This document shows, in pieces, positions 8,753 to 16,358 of a stretch of DNA of 64,000 bases. This DNA comes from Cellvibrionaceae bacterium (GTDB taxonomy: Bacteria > Pseudomonadota > Gammaproteobacteria > Pseudomonadales > Cellvibrionaceae). Under the pieces are notes generated by a model that saw only the letters and a list, made by a program, of their open reading frames with translations, searched no databases and was not told where the DNA came from. Made by a program: the position numbers and the translations under genes. Where the stretch lies: assembly GCA_028281575.1 (NCBI GenBank), contig JANQJP010000013.1:124001-188000 (forward strand), in the 5' to 3' direction. Each line of letters begins with the position of its first letter. The stretch's first letter is position 1.

Positions 8753-9196
8753 ATGCTCTGGATATTAAAAGGTGTATTTTTACTTGTCCTTCTGGTTGTC
8801 AATAGTCCTGCTATGGCAGGGAAAGAGTTTATAAAGAAAGATATGCGTGCCGAGACAACGGAACTTGCTCAAGCCGTTGGGGCTAAGTTATCTGATGATA
8901 GATTGGTTTTTGTTGTTCACGGCGGAAACAAAAAGCTAATGATGGCCGCGTATCGAATTGCACAGCGCCTTGATGACGAGGGTATTCCAGTTGCGTTTTT
9001 GCTTGCTCCAGATAGAGACACTATTGATATAACGATGCACGTTGATTATTGGACGTCAGGTTGGACTAAATTTGGTTTGTCTGCCTACGACAACGACAAA
9101 AATACGCTTGAGAATACAGAGAAGGGCTTATATGAGCAGGCAAAAAAAGCGTATGAGTACAATCTTGTTCAGAATTCCGAGGATAGACGGGAGTAG
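8753..9196 (+). CDS. Hypothetical secreted protein
   Basis: 147 residues starting with an N-terminal signal sequence (LKGVFLLVLLVVNSPAMAG, likely cleavage after AMA). The start has a good Shine-Dalgarno, GGGAGG seven bases upstream. The segment RLVFVVHGGNKKLMMAAYRIAQ followed by GIPVAFLLAPDRD resembles the alternating strand/helix pattern of DsrE-like folds, but I cannot assign a family. It is a single forward-strand gene between two reverse-strand groups. Periplasmic location is predicted; function unknown. Confidence 0.65.
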   Translation: MLWILKGVFLLVLLVVNSPAMAGKEFIKKDMRAETTELAQAVGAKLSDDRLVFVVHGGNKKLMMAAYRIAQRLDDEGIPVAFLLAPDRDTIDITMHVDYWTSGWTKFGLSAYDNDKNTLENTEKGLYEQAKKAYEYNLVQNSEDRRE

Positions 9197-9210
9197 TGTA
9201 TCCTTCGTGC

Positions 9211-9807
9211 CTAGATATCCAATGTGAAGGTTTCTTTTTGGCCACTACCATTTAACAAACCGTCATCTGAGGTTGTGAGTTCTGAAACGATATTGTCGGC
9301 TTCTATAGATGTTGAGTAAGACGCGTTAGCCGTCATGGCATTCTCACGTTCAAGTTTGTTCATTTCTAAATCGGTAGCAATGGCACTAGCAACGGCTGGA
9401 TCAGAAGAAACGATTTCTTTTAAATATTGATCGCGTTCCTCTGGGGACATATCTGCCATGACAAGCGCATAATATTCGGCTCGGTCGGCTTCATCATCGC
9501 TAAGGCCATGTTTAGAAGCGAAAGCTTCCTTGTCATCAATAATATCTTTTATTGTCTTTTCAAGGTCAGCATCGGTATAGGAAATTCCGTTGAATTTCCG
9601 TAGCTTTTCTTCCTGAGCCTCTCTTTGTTGATCTATGACTTCCATGCCGTCTCGGAAAGTATCGACAGACTCTTCTTGTTTGGATTTTCCGTGAAAAGCG
9701 TTTGAGCTATTGCGGTCAAGTGCATCTTTACGATAGTCTTTTTCAGAACCGTCAATCATAAAGTCTGAATAAGCTTTGTAGTCTACCGATTTTGTAAACT
9801 CTGACAT
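9211..9807 (-). CDS. Hypothetical acidic protein
   Basis: 198 residues, rich in Asp/Glu and Ser, no membrane segment and no signal peptide; long helical stretches in the middle (REAQEEKLRKFN, DKEAFASKHGLSDDEADRAEYYALVM). The start at 9807 has GAGGATAA upstream. The C-terminal tail is low-complexity and Ser/Thr-rich, a feature seen in some type IV secretion or relaxosome-associated proteins, but I have no family match. Last gene of the reverse-strand block headed by the coupling-protein operon. Confidence 0.6.
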   Translation of the reverse strand: MSEFTKSVDYKAYSDFMIDGSEKDYRKDALDRNSSNAFHGKSKQEESVDTFRDGMEVIDQQREAQEEKLRKFNGISYTDADLEKTIKDIIDDKEAFASKHGLSDDEADRAEYYALVMADMSPEERDQYLKEIVSSDPAVASAIATDLEMNKLERENAMTANASYSTSIEADNIVSELTTSDDGLLNGSGQKETFTLDI

Positions 9808-9896
9808 TTATCCTCACTTTCAAGTCGCTTATGATATTTAACCAATTATAAATGCAAGGCCTTAATATTTAGTTAAAATTGATTGTTTGGATAGGT

Positions 9897-10163
9897 TTAG
9901 AAGTGCTCAGGCCGACCTGCTGCTTTGTCATACTCACGGCAGACATAAGCAACAATGTTGTCGAAGGCATCCTCAAAGAAAGCGCCGTTTTCTTCTACAT
10001 CAATAAAAGCCAGATTAACAAGCCATTCAGTTTCAATGTTGTAGACTTCTTGAATATAGTCGAATGTCTTCCACAGAAGCGAGTCGCCCCTATATGGACG
10101 GAAAGTTCCGTCCGGCATTGGTAACATTCGAACTTCTGTATTGGGGTTTTCGGTTTGTAACAT
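9897..10163 (-). CDS. Hypothetical small protein
   Basis: 88 residues, no signal or membrane segment, acidic, containing RMLPMPDGTFRPYRGDSLLW and a C-terminal FDNIVAYVCREYD helix. No family recognised. No clear Shine-Dalgarno is seen before the ATG at 10163. It follows the basic protein gene by 44 bases on the same strand; an overlapping forward-strand frame at 9879-10124 looks like its shadow. Confidence 0.5.
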   Translation of the reverse strand: MLQTENPNTEVRMLPMPDGTFRPYRGDSLLWKTFDYIQEVYNIETEWLVNLAFIDVEENGAFFEDAFDNIVAYVCREYDKAAGRPEHF

Positions 10164-10207
10164 GGTTTATTAATCTCACAATTTTCTACGGCAAACAATA
10201 TTAATTT

Positions 10208-10954
10208 CTATGTCATTGATCTGACTCTATTAAATGACTTACTAATATTTTTGGTTTTAGCCTTCTCTTTAGTAGGTGTGCGGCTGAAGCTTCGTTCTTG
10301 GTTTCTTTCGACAGAGCTGTGAACTAGCCGTTCGATAGTGCCTCCAATCGTATATTCCCTTCGAACCTCTTTCTTTTTGCTTTTGCTCTGCGCCTTTCCG
10401 TTTTTATATACGGTGCCATTTTTTGTAGACGTGATAATTTCAGATGTTTTATTGTTCGCCTTATTTTGAAAGCTTATTTTTGAGGAGGTGATTTTTGATT
10501 TCCTGCTAATTGCACCGTCCGGCGTGTATTCGGTTACCAATTTTTGCTTTTTGGTATCTATTGCCGGTGGCGATTGTTTTCCTACTGGAGCCTTACCAAA
10601 CAAATCCTTGGCAAATGATCCGAAGCTGCGTTGTTGCTTTGCTGCTTGCTGTTTCCTTTCTCTATTTTTAGGTTGCTTGGAAACACTCTTCTTGATGACG
10701 CGTTTCTGCATATTGATTTTGCCAGCTGAAATACGATCTAGGCGTTGTTGAATACGTATTTCGACATTTTCAATGGCTGCTCGTTGGTAGTCAGTGCTTG
10801 TCAATTTGCCGCAGTTCTTTAGGCGTTCAGCCTCCCTGCGCACAAATATATCTTTGTACTGATTATGGTGTTGGATCGCCCGTCTGGTGATCGCATCTGC
10901 TCGATCACCAATAGTTTTGTATTCTTTTGAACGTGTAATATTTGGCTGTTTCAT
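10208..10954 (-). CDS. Hypothetical strongly basic protein
   Basis: 248 residues, very rich in Lys, Arg, Gln and Ser, largely low-complexity after residue 80 (KKSVSKQPKNRERKQQAAKQ and similar). The N-terminal 75 residues look helical. ATG at 10954 preferred over TTG at 10966 because GGGGA lies five bases before it. Such a basic, disordered protein next to a coupling ATPase could bind DNA or act as a relaxosome accessory, but this is inference; no domain is recognised. Confidence 0.6.
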   Translation of the reverse strand: MKQPNITRSKEYKTIGDRADAITRRAIQHHNQYKDIFVRREAERLKNCGKLTSTDYQRAAIENVEIRIQQRLDRISAGKINMQKRVIKKSVSKQPKNRERKQQAAKQQRSFGSFAKDLFGKAPVGKQSPPAIDTKKQKLVTEYTPDGAISRKSKITSSKISFQNKANNKTSEIITSTKNGTVYKNGKAQSKSKKKEVRREYTIGGTIERLVHSSVERNQERSFSRTPTKEKAKTKNISKSFNRVRSMT

Positions 10955-10974
10955 AGTGGTCCCCAAGGCAAAAA

Positions 10975-11190
10975 TTAGTGAGATACTTGTTTCTTCTTAG
11001 TGGCATTCATACGTGCCACATCGAATTCCTCAATGGTGCTGACTAGCCAGCGGTTGGACGCTCCATCTTCTTGAATGTCTGGAAGAGGTAGAGGGATTTT
11101 TCTATCTGGCTTCATCATGCGAAATACGGTTCTCTCTGAGCAGCCCCAGCGGTCAGCGAGATCACGAGTGGTATAAAACATCTTGTTCAT
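10975..11190 (-). CDS. AlpA/excisionase-like helix-turn-helix protein
   Basis: 71 residues with a MerR-like/AlpA winged-helix motif at the N-terminus: YTTRDLADRWGCSERTVFRMM, followed by a wing-like PLPDIQEDGASNRWLVS and a C-terminal basic tail. A strong Shine-Dalgarno (TGGAGA) precedes the ATG. Similar small proteins act as recombination directionality factors or as activators of excision. It sits between the coupling-protein gene and the basic protein gene. Which integrase it serves, if any, is unknown. Confidence 0.75.
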   Translation of the reverse strand: MNKMFYTTRDLADRWGCSERTVFRMMKPDRKIPLPLPDIQEDGASNRWLVSTIEEFDVARMNATKKKQVSH

Positions 11191-11211
11191 GGTCTATCTC
11201 CAGTACTCAAT

Positions 11212-11475
11212 CTAAAATGGAATTCCGTCGTCTTGTTTGTTAAGTTTTGAAATTATCGATATGACATGGCTATTCTTGTCTGCGTATTCATTAAGCCCAA
11301 GAAACTCTTCCAAGAAGAGGTTCTTGAGGGTGTAAGTTAAGTCGAGCTTTAAAGGAGCTGGTAATTGATTTAGGGAGTTAAAAACATCGATAGCTATTTC
11401 TTTCTCCTGATCGCTAAACTGGCCTATTTGGTTCTCGTTTAGCCAGCAAATTCTCTTTTCATCTTTTTTACTCAT
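11212..11475 (-). CDS. Hypothetical small protein encoded with the coupling ATPase
   Basis: 87 residues, soluble, helical (EKEIAIDVFNSLNQLPAPLKLDLTYTLKNLFLEEFLGL). The start overlaps the end of the coupling-protein gene by eight bases, which argues that it is a real gene translated from the same message. No family recognised. Confidence 0.65.
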   Translation of the reverse strand: MSKKDEKRICWLNENQIGQFSDQEKEIAIDVFNSLNQLPAPLKLDLTYTLKNLFLEEFLGLNEYADKNSHVISIISKLNKQDDGIPF

Positions 11476-13072
11476 AAGCCTCTGCCTCTGAAGATGAACT
11501 CATGCTGTATTTGTATTTTTGTAAATCTTCGATTTCCCAGATAGGAGGGCGGTCAAGAATGTAGATGCCATCAGTACGCGTATCCACGATGACCTTGCCT
11601 TTGATACCTTGTGCAATCATTGATACAGGCAGGTTATTAATGAGAACTTCTTGAGCGCCTTGGTTGGCAGTCATATTTGCGCCAAAGTTGGAGCCAGCTT
11701 GCCGGATACTAACGGCATGTTTTCCAGCCTTTTTGCTGGTGCGTTCAGCAATAGCGCCGTCACAACTTAAAATGAGCTGAATACTATTTTCTGCAAGCGC
11801 TTCAAAGCCACCCCATTTCTCGTAATGCTTAAAAGAGTTTTCATCTTGTCCGATCAAGATGAAGCGACATTTTTTCGATCTGTACAAACGCTCGCCCCTA
11901 ATGACAGCCTCAGTTGCAGGATAATTTGCAAATTCGTCCCATAGGAAATTACAGTGAACATCACCTTTTGCGTAGGCCACGGTGTTAATCAAGTATTCAG
12001 ACATAACGCGGAAGTGTGCTGGATGCGAAAATACCAGCTTTTCGGGGTCATCAAACATCAGTACGCCAGCTTTCTTTTTATAGCACTCCAAATCAATGTT
12101 TGTTTCTGAGGTAACATTTCTGAATGCGCCGCCTCGAAGGTAAGGCGAAAAGGTTTCGATGCCATCTGCCATCACCCATTCAAACTGTTCGGTTGGTTCT
12201 CTGAACTCAGACTTAATTTTCTTTCCCATTGCCGAAACAAAACCGTCACACGCATCGGAGGCAATAAGCTCATCGATAAACTTTAAAAAATCATCATGCG
12301 GCAAGCTCATAATATCTGCGAGCATTGCGGGAGTGCATAAATCTGGTGCACTTGTAGCAAGAAAGCACAGGGTATTCCAAGCAATGCGTATATGCGCCTT
12401 TCCTACCCATGCGTTAGAACCATTACCTACATCACCACGAAAAAGCATGGATTTTGATTTGGCTAGATCAGTGATGGGACGACCTGTCTTTGCCGCTTCA
12501 ACTAAATCAGATAGAGGATTTATTCTGACATCTGAACCTAGTGGGTCGAATGGATTAAGTCTGCGAGGCTTTTTGCCATAGATTTTTGTTAAACCATATT
12601 CAAGCTCATCGGCAAGTTCACCCTCTTTGATATCGAATATAAATTGAGATTGCTTCGCCTCTGCAAGACGATAGGCCATTGGCTCTACAAGGGCTTTTGT
12701 TTTAAAACTACCCGCTCTACCCAGAATAATAACGTGGCTGTCCGTGGTGATTTGAAAATTGGAGCTATTCCCATCCGTATCTTTTAACTCACCGCAATAG
12801 ATACCGCGTCCAAAGTTACTGTTTGGGTCTATAAATCCAGCGCTCACTGCATCATCATAAGTTTTCAAGTAAATATCCTCCTGCAAGCCACTAATTGTGC
12901 CTCTAGTGATACGTGCAATGTTGCTTTCGTGCTCGCGAAGAGCGCGATACTGGTTAAAAGCTTGAAAGCCTTTGGCAAACAGAGATAAACCGTTCATGAG
13001 CACGCCTGCGCCTATACGTGGGCGCTCTCTAGACATAAAACCACTCTGATTAGAACTTGGCTTTTTCATCAT
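11468..13072 (-). CDS. VirD4/TraG-like type IV coupling ATPase
   Basis: 534 residues. A P-loop GRAGSFKT (residues 118-125) departs from the usual GxxGxGKT by having Phe before Lys. Downstream come FDIKEGELADELEYGL, NPFDPLGSDVRINPLSD, and a Walker B-like FLWDEFANYPATEAVI followed by FILIGQDENSFKHYE, all typical of the conjugative coupling-protein (VirD4/TraD/TraG) ATPase core. The N-terminal 110 residues lack the usual pair of membrane helices, so it looks soluble; three membrane-protein genes are just upstream in the operon and could anchor it. It would deliver the relaxase-DNA complex to a mating pore; no pore genes are in the window. Confidence 0.85.
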   Translation of the reverse strand: MMKKPSSNQSGFMSRERPRIGAGVLMNGLSLFAKGFQAFNQYRALREHESNIARITRGTISGLQEDIYLKTYDDAVSAGFIDPNSNFGRGIYCGELKDTDGNSSNFQITTDSHVIILGRAGSFKTKALVEPMAYRLAEAKQSQFIFDIKEGELADELEYGLTKIYGKKPRRLNPFDPLGSDVRINPLSDLVEAAKTGRPITDLAKSKSMLFRGDVGNGSNAWVGKAHIRIAWNTLCFLATSAPDLCTPAMLADIMSLPHDDFLKFIDELIASDACDGFVSAMGKKIKSEFREPTEQFEWVMADGIETFSPYLRGGAFRNVTSETNIDLECYKKKAGVLMFDDPEKLVFSHPAHFRVMSEYLINTVAYAKGDVHCNFLWDEFANYPATEAVIRGERLYRSKKCRFILIGQDENSFKHYEKWGGFEALAENSIQLILSCDGAIAERTSKKAGKHAVSIRQAGSNFGANMTANQGAQEVLINNLPVSMIAQGIKGKVIVDTRTDGIYILDRPPIWEIEDLQKYKYSMSSSSEAEAYE

Positions 13073-13691
13073 TTAACAGCTCCATGATTTCTTCGATGTC
13101 TACAGGCTCAATGCCGTATTCTTCGGGAGTGGGAAGGCTTTTGAGCATGTCCTTGATCAGGCGAACACGGTTGCCTTCTAGGCGGGTTTGAACCTCTTTG
13201 GTCATGTTGTCGCGAGCAGCTTCTGCGTAATGGCAGCCTGCGGCAAACTCAGGGATGCCAAAGGCAAGGCCGACACCGCAAGCCATATCGCCAACTTTAA
13301 CCATCGTTTTTTGACCGCCAAGGCTGTCTTTAAGAATTTCAGCTTGTGTAGACAGGCTGAGTTGCTCCATTTGAACGGCTGCGCCAATGGCGGCTTTTTT
13401 TGCATCCTCATAGCCTTGCTTAGCGATGGTCTGGCGAACTTCTTGCTCCTTGGCCCAGTTCAACAGCCATTCTTGAACAGCCTGAGTTCTGGCGGTTTCT
13501 TCAATGTGCGCGGCTTCACCGCGCCCAGTGCCGATTCCCATTTTTTCCAGAGCCTTACCAACAAGAGAAATATCATTTGGGGTTGCTACTTCAAACGTAA
13601 ATAGAGCACCGACCAGTAACACGGGAATACCTGCCCCCATGATCATGCCTTTGTAAACGCCTGAACTCGTATTTTGATTAACTTCATTCAT
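13050..13691 (-). CDS. Hypothetical single-pass membrane protein in coupling-protein operon
   Basis: 213 residues with one N-terminal membrane helix (GMIMGAGIPVLLVGALFTFEVA, residues 15-36) and a long soluble part rich in Ala, Glu and Gln, predicted helical, with EEIMELLNDEKAKF at the C-terminus. The ATG has GAGGAG upstream. Its end overlaps the coupling ATPase start by 23 bases. No family recognised; a membrane anchor or adaptor for the ATPase is a reasonable inference. Confidence 0.7.
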   Translation of the reverse strand: MNEVNQNTSSGVYKGMIMGAGIPVLLVGALFTFEVATPNDISLVGKALEKMGIGTGRGEAAHIEETARTQAVQEWLLNWAKEQEVRQTIAKQGYEDAKKAAIGAAVQMEQLSLSTQAEILKDSLGGQKTMVKVGDMACGVGLAFGIPEFAAGCHYAEAARDNMTKEVQTRLEGNRVRLIKDMLKSLPTPEEYGIEPVDIEEIMELLNDEKAKF

Positions 13692-13702
13692 GATTAGTCT
13701 CC

Positions 13703-14854
13703 TCAGTGCGTGGTCGTCGTTGTAGGATTTGGGAATAGTGTTGCTACACTTTCAGGTTCAGGAGTCGCCTGAGCGCTTATCTGACCAGAAGGAATGGATG
13801 AGGGCGGTAAGTCTTTAGCGTGATGTTTAAAGCTATTGTTGATGGCAAAAATCAACAGGATCAACCAACTTGAAAATGCCAATATGAATGACACTGCCCA
13901 CCACTCAAGCGCATCGGTTGAAGACATCAAAATTTCAAGACGGCTAGGGTTTCCGATACGTGGTACATATAAAATCTTACCGTGATCAAGCGATTCAGCC
14001 ATGCTTTGAAATGATTGGCCGTATGGTGAGAACTGATTGAAAATACGGGTTGCTGCGCGATCAGGTAAATCTTGCGCCCTGTATTGACCGATAGTACTTG
14101 ATAGCGCCCCTGCCAAAACTTCAAACACATAAGATGGGAGTAAGTTTTGTAGCTTTTCAATTTCTTTACCCAAAGTGTCAGAGAGTTCAGCACTTTTCTC
14201 TAACTTCTGGTCAAAATCTAGATCGGCGGTCTTATGAACATTGTCGATTTTTCTGTAAATCCGTTTGATGTTGTTTCGGATCGGTGCAATGTCGTTATCC
14301 AGTGCCAATAATTTCTGATTAGCTTGTTCAGAAGTCGCAAGAATGCCTTTAAGCTGGATTGAAGTACGACCTACCCCGCCGCCATCCAAGGAAACGCACC
14401 CAGTCGTTTCTTCACATGATTTCCACTCTTTTGCCGTATCAATTACAGATTTGACGTTGGTAGTTTGCGAGTCAATGTAGCCGTATAAATCTTCAATATT
14501 GCTAATGACCTTTTTCTGGTCATCAATGGTATTTTCTATATGGTTTTTCTCAAGTTCAGACCTTGCGATGGCACCCATATTGAAACCCATATCAACGGTT
14601 CCAAAAATGGCAACGAAGCCGAATAGAAGTCCCAGAATGAGAGTTCGGTGGCTTGAGGATGGTTGCTCAGACACCTTGGTAATAAAGTCCACAAGCACGA
14701 TACTGATTGTGCCCCATAGCAGAGCGACGATAATTGCCCCAACTACTGCGGCGAGGGTGTTTTCTCCTGTAGAGAGAACGTCATAAACATTAATACCATT
14801 TATGAATGCACTAAAAATCAAGACAGCTTTAAGTAAAAATTTGATTGAGTTCAT
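13703..14854 (-). CDS. Multi-pass membrane protein with central coiled coil
   Basis: 383 residues: three N-terminal membrane helices (about residues 4-27, 33-58, 70-95), a soluble coiled-coil region (about 100-230, with periodic Lys/Glu/Leu and a CEETTGC pair), and a C-terminal helix (WWAVSFILAFSSWLILLIFAI, about 318-340) before a Pro/Thr-rich tail ending in repeated Thr and His. The layout recalls DUF4407-type membrane proteins, without firm assignment. Start overlaps the preceding gene's stop (ATGA). Likely a partner of the neighbouring coupling ATPase. Confidence 0.7.
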   Translation of the reverse strand: MNSIKFLLKAVLIFSAFINGINVYDVLSTGENTLAAVVGAIIVALLWGTISIVLVDFITKVSEQPSSSHRTLILGLLFGFVAIFGTVDMGFNMGAIARSELEKNHIENTIDDQKKVISNIEDLYGYIDSQTTNVKSVIDTAKEWKSCEETTGCVSLDGGGVGRTSIQLKGILATSEQANQKLLALDNDIAPIRNNIKRIYRKIDNVHKTADLDFDQKLEKSAELSDTLGKEIEKLQNLLPSYVFEVLAGALSSTIGQYRAQDLPDRAATRIFNQFSPYGQSFQSMAESLDHGKILYVPRIGNPSRLEILMSSTDALEWWAVSFILAFSSWLILLIFAINNSFKHHAKDLPPSSIPSGQISAQATPEPESVATLFPNPTTTTTH

Positions 14855-15114
14855 TGGTCTTGCTCCATTAAAAAGTCTGCATAGTATTTGGGGGAGGAGG
14901 ATTTTCGGGATGCCCGAGCGGTGATCAACCGCACCATCATTAACGTCAAAATCAAAGACAGCATGATCAAGATTGCGAGAGACGCAGGCGACGACTCAAT
15001 CTGGCCGCCAGCAGTTAGTGATGCGAAAAGGGTGGTGGCACAAACAAAACCACCGATAAACGATCGCTTGAACTTACCAAGCGTTGGGTGTGCTTTGAGC
15101 TTATTGAAAAACAT
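14851..15114 (-). CDS. Small two-helix membrane protein, first gene of coupling-protein operon
   Basis: 87 residues with two membrane helices (GGFVCATTLFASLTAGG and SLAILIMLSLILTLMMVRLI) and a basic loop. The small size and two-helix form recall VirB2/VirB3-like or TrbC-like proteins, but no motif confirms this. It is translationally coupled to the next gene (ATGA overlap at 14851-14854) and is the first gene after the regulatory region at 15115-15280. Confidence 0.65.
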   Translation of the reverse strand: MFFNKLKAHPTLGKFKRSFIGGFVCATTLFASLTAGGQIESSPASLAILIMLSLILTLMMVRLITARASRKSSSPKYYADFLMEQDQ

Positions 15115-15210
15115 AGCTAAACCCTCAAATCGAGTGATTGGGTAGCCACTCGCACCAAAATAGTACTGGAGTGGCGGTTTAGCCTGATTCAGGGGGTCAT
15201 AAAAGAACTC

Positions 15211-15226
15211 TCACCTGAGCAGGTGA
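15211..15226. promoter_or_regulatory. Short dyad (operator candidate) before the coupling-protein operon
   Basis: TCACCTG and CAGGTGA arms separated by two bases (15211-15217, 15220-15226), about 100 bases upstream of the operon's first start codon. A compact symmetrical site of this kind is typical of a dimeric helix-turn-helix repressor; the XRE gene immediately upstream is the obvious candidate. An additional GCCACTC/GAGTGGC pair lies at about 15146-15174. Confidence 0.45.
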
Positions 15227-15237
15227 AAGGAATAGTG

Positions 15238-15281
15238 ACATAACTAACGATATATTACTAGTTATATATCGTTAGTTATGT
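15238..15281. promoter_or_regulatory. Large AT-rich inverted repeat between XRE gene and operon
   Basis: Perfect arms CATAACTAACGATATAT (15239-15255) and ATATATCGTTAGTTATG (15264-15280), eight-base centre. It includes the stop codon of the XRE gene. There is no T-tract after the stem on the reverse strand, so a regulatory or terminator/attenuator role cannot be separated from sequence alone. Confidence 0.6.
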
Positions 15282-16142
15282 GGATAATTTTAGCTCGTAC
15301 CCTATTGCGGACACAATTTGCTCTAGAGTTTCCAGAGATGGATTTCCACCACCTCTTTCAATTAGTGATACCGTGGAAGGTGAAAAGCCAGTTGCTTTGA
15401 CTATATCGGTTTGTGTCAAACCTGCGGATTTACGCAATCGCTGAATGAATTTCCCAACTTCTTTTTGATTCGCTGCGTTTACAAAGTCAGTGTTTACTGC
15501 TGGTGCATTGTCATCCATGACTCCGCTTTCTGTTAAAGATTGCCCTTCAACATTTACAGAATCGAGGGAAGTGTTGTCAATAGTTTTATTGGCTTCTGAT
15601 CTTTCAGATTCAAGGAATTTATTAGTAACAAACCGATCAAAAAGGACGCGAGTAGATTTCCACGTTTCTTGATCAATCTTCCCATCTTTTGCTAATGATT
15701 CCCCAATTAATATGACTTGATCTCCAACTTGCTCTATTTGAATAAAATCTGTGAAAGAGCTTAATTTTTCTCTCTTATTGCCATCATCATTCGTCGAGGG
15801 ATTAAATAACTGCATTAGATATTGAGTAGTTATCTTTTCTTTTTCCTTCTCAGTTAGCTTAGATGGTTCTCGATAAGCAACTACTCTGTATCCCTTTTCT
15901 TTATTTTGAGTGAATTCAATTTGGAGAGCTTGACCAGTAGGCATATTATCTAAAATGCCCTCTAGTTCATCGTCGTTTATCTCATGGGATAATTCTTTTC
16001 GGGTCGATTGATATATCTCGTTTTTCTTTTTTTCATTGCTCTCCGTACTCTCGACATCGTTCGAAAGCTCAGGCCTTATATAGGAAGGTGGGCTTTGTTT
16101 CGCTTTCGTTTGACCTTGATTGCCTTGATCAGATTTGGGCAT
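15276..16142 (-). CDS. XRE-family regulator with long N-terminal extension
   Basis: 288 residues. The DNA-binding helix-turn-helix is at the C-terminus (about residues 228-285: FIQRLRKSAGLTQTDIVKATGFSPSTVSLIERGG), the reverse of common XRE repressors. The N-terminal 200 residues are charged and unrecognised. Start ATG at 16142 is preferred to GTG at 16148 because AAGAG lies five bases before it. It is divergent from the HExxH gene and upstream of the coupling-protein operon, flanked by dyads on both sides, so it is probably the regulator of both. Confidence 0.8.
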   Translation of the reverse strand: MPKSDQGNQGQTKAKQSPPSYIRPELSNDVESTESNEKKKNEIYQSTRKELSHEINDDELEGILDNMPTGQALQIEFTQNKEKGYRVVAYREPSKLTEKEKEKITTQYLMQLFNPSTNDDGNKREKLSSFTDFIQIEQVGDQVILIGESLAKDGKIDQETWKSTRVLFDRFVTNKFLESERSEANKTIDNTSLDSVNVEGQSLTESGVMDDNAPAVNTDFVNAANQKEVGKFIQRLRKSAGLTQTDIVKATGFSPSTVSLIERGGGNPSLETLEQIVSAIGYELKLST

Positions 16143-16262
16143 TTTCACTCTTTAGTTTGCTTAAAACAGTTCTATTATGGGATTTTGACTCTGATAGCAT
16201 CAATTGTCTATCTCCTGCGGATGTACTATTACTATGCACTCGATTGGCTCTTGCGTGTACTA

Positions 16263-16274
16263 ATATCGCGATAT
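16263..16274. promoter_or_regulatory. Perfect 12-bp palindrome in divergent promoter region
   Basis: ATATCGCGATAT in the 213-base space between the XRE regulator and the HExxH gene; operator candidate. Confidence 0.35.
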
Positions 16275-16306
16275 GCAACCATTCTAGGCTTGTCATCGAC
16301 TTCCAG

Positions 16307-16358
16307 CATGGTGTTAAATGTATGATCATACACAAATGATCATACATTTAACACCATG
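16307..16358. promoter_or_regulatory. Perfect 23-bp inverted repeat over the start codon of the HExxH gene
   Basis: Arms at 16307-16329 and 16336-16358 are exact reverse complements with a six-base centre (ACACAA). The right arm ends in the ATG of the following gene; by symmetry the left arm ends in an ATG on the other strand (16309 to 16307), which opens only a 25-codon frame. The inner part repeats ATGATCAT. It can act as an operator that blocks initiation, or fold in RNA and hide the start. Confidence 0.8.

Noticed and set aside
12159-12581. 140-codon forward frame inside the coupling ATPase gene
   Set aside because: Shadow of a gene with clear ATPase motifs.
16129-16347. 72-codon reverse frame in the XRE/peptidase spacer
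   Set aside because: Starts inside the inverted repeat, has no RBS and overlaps the promoter region.
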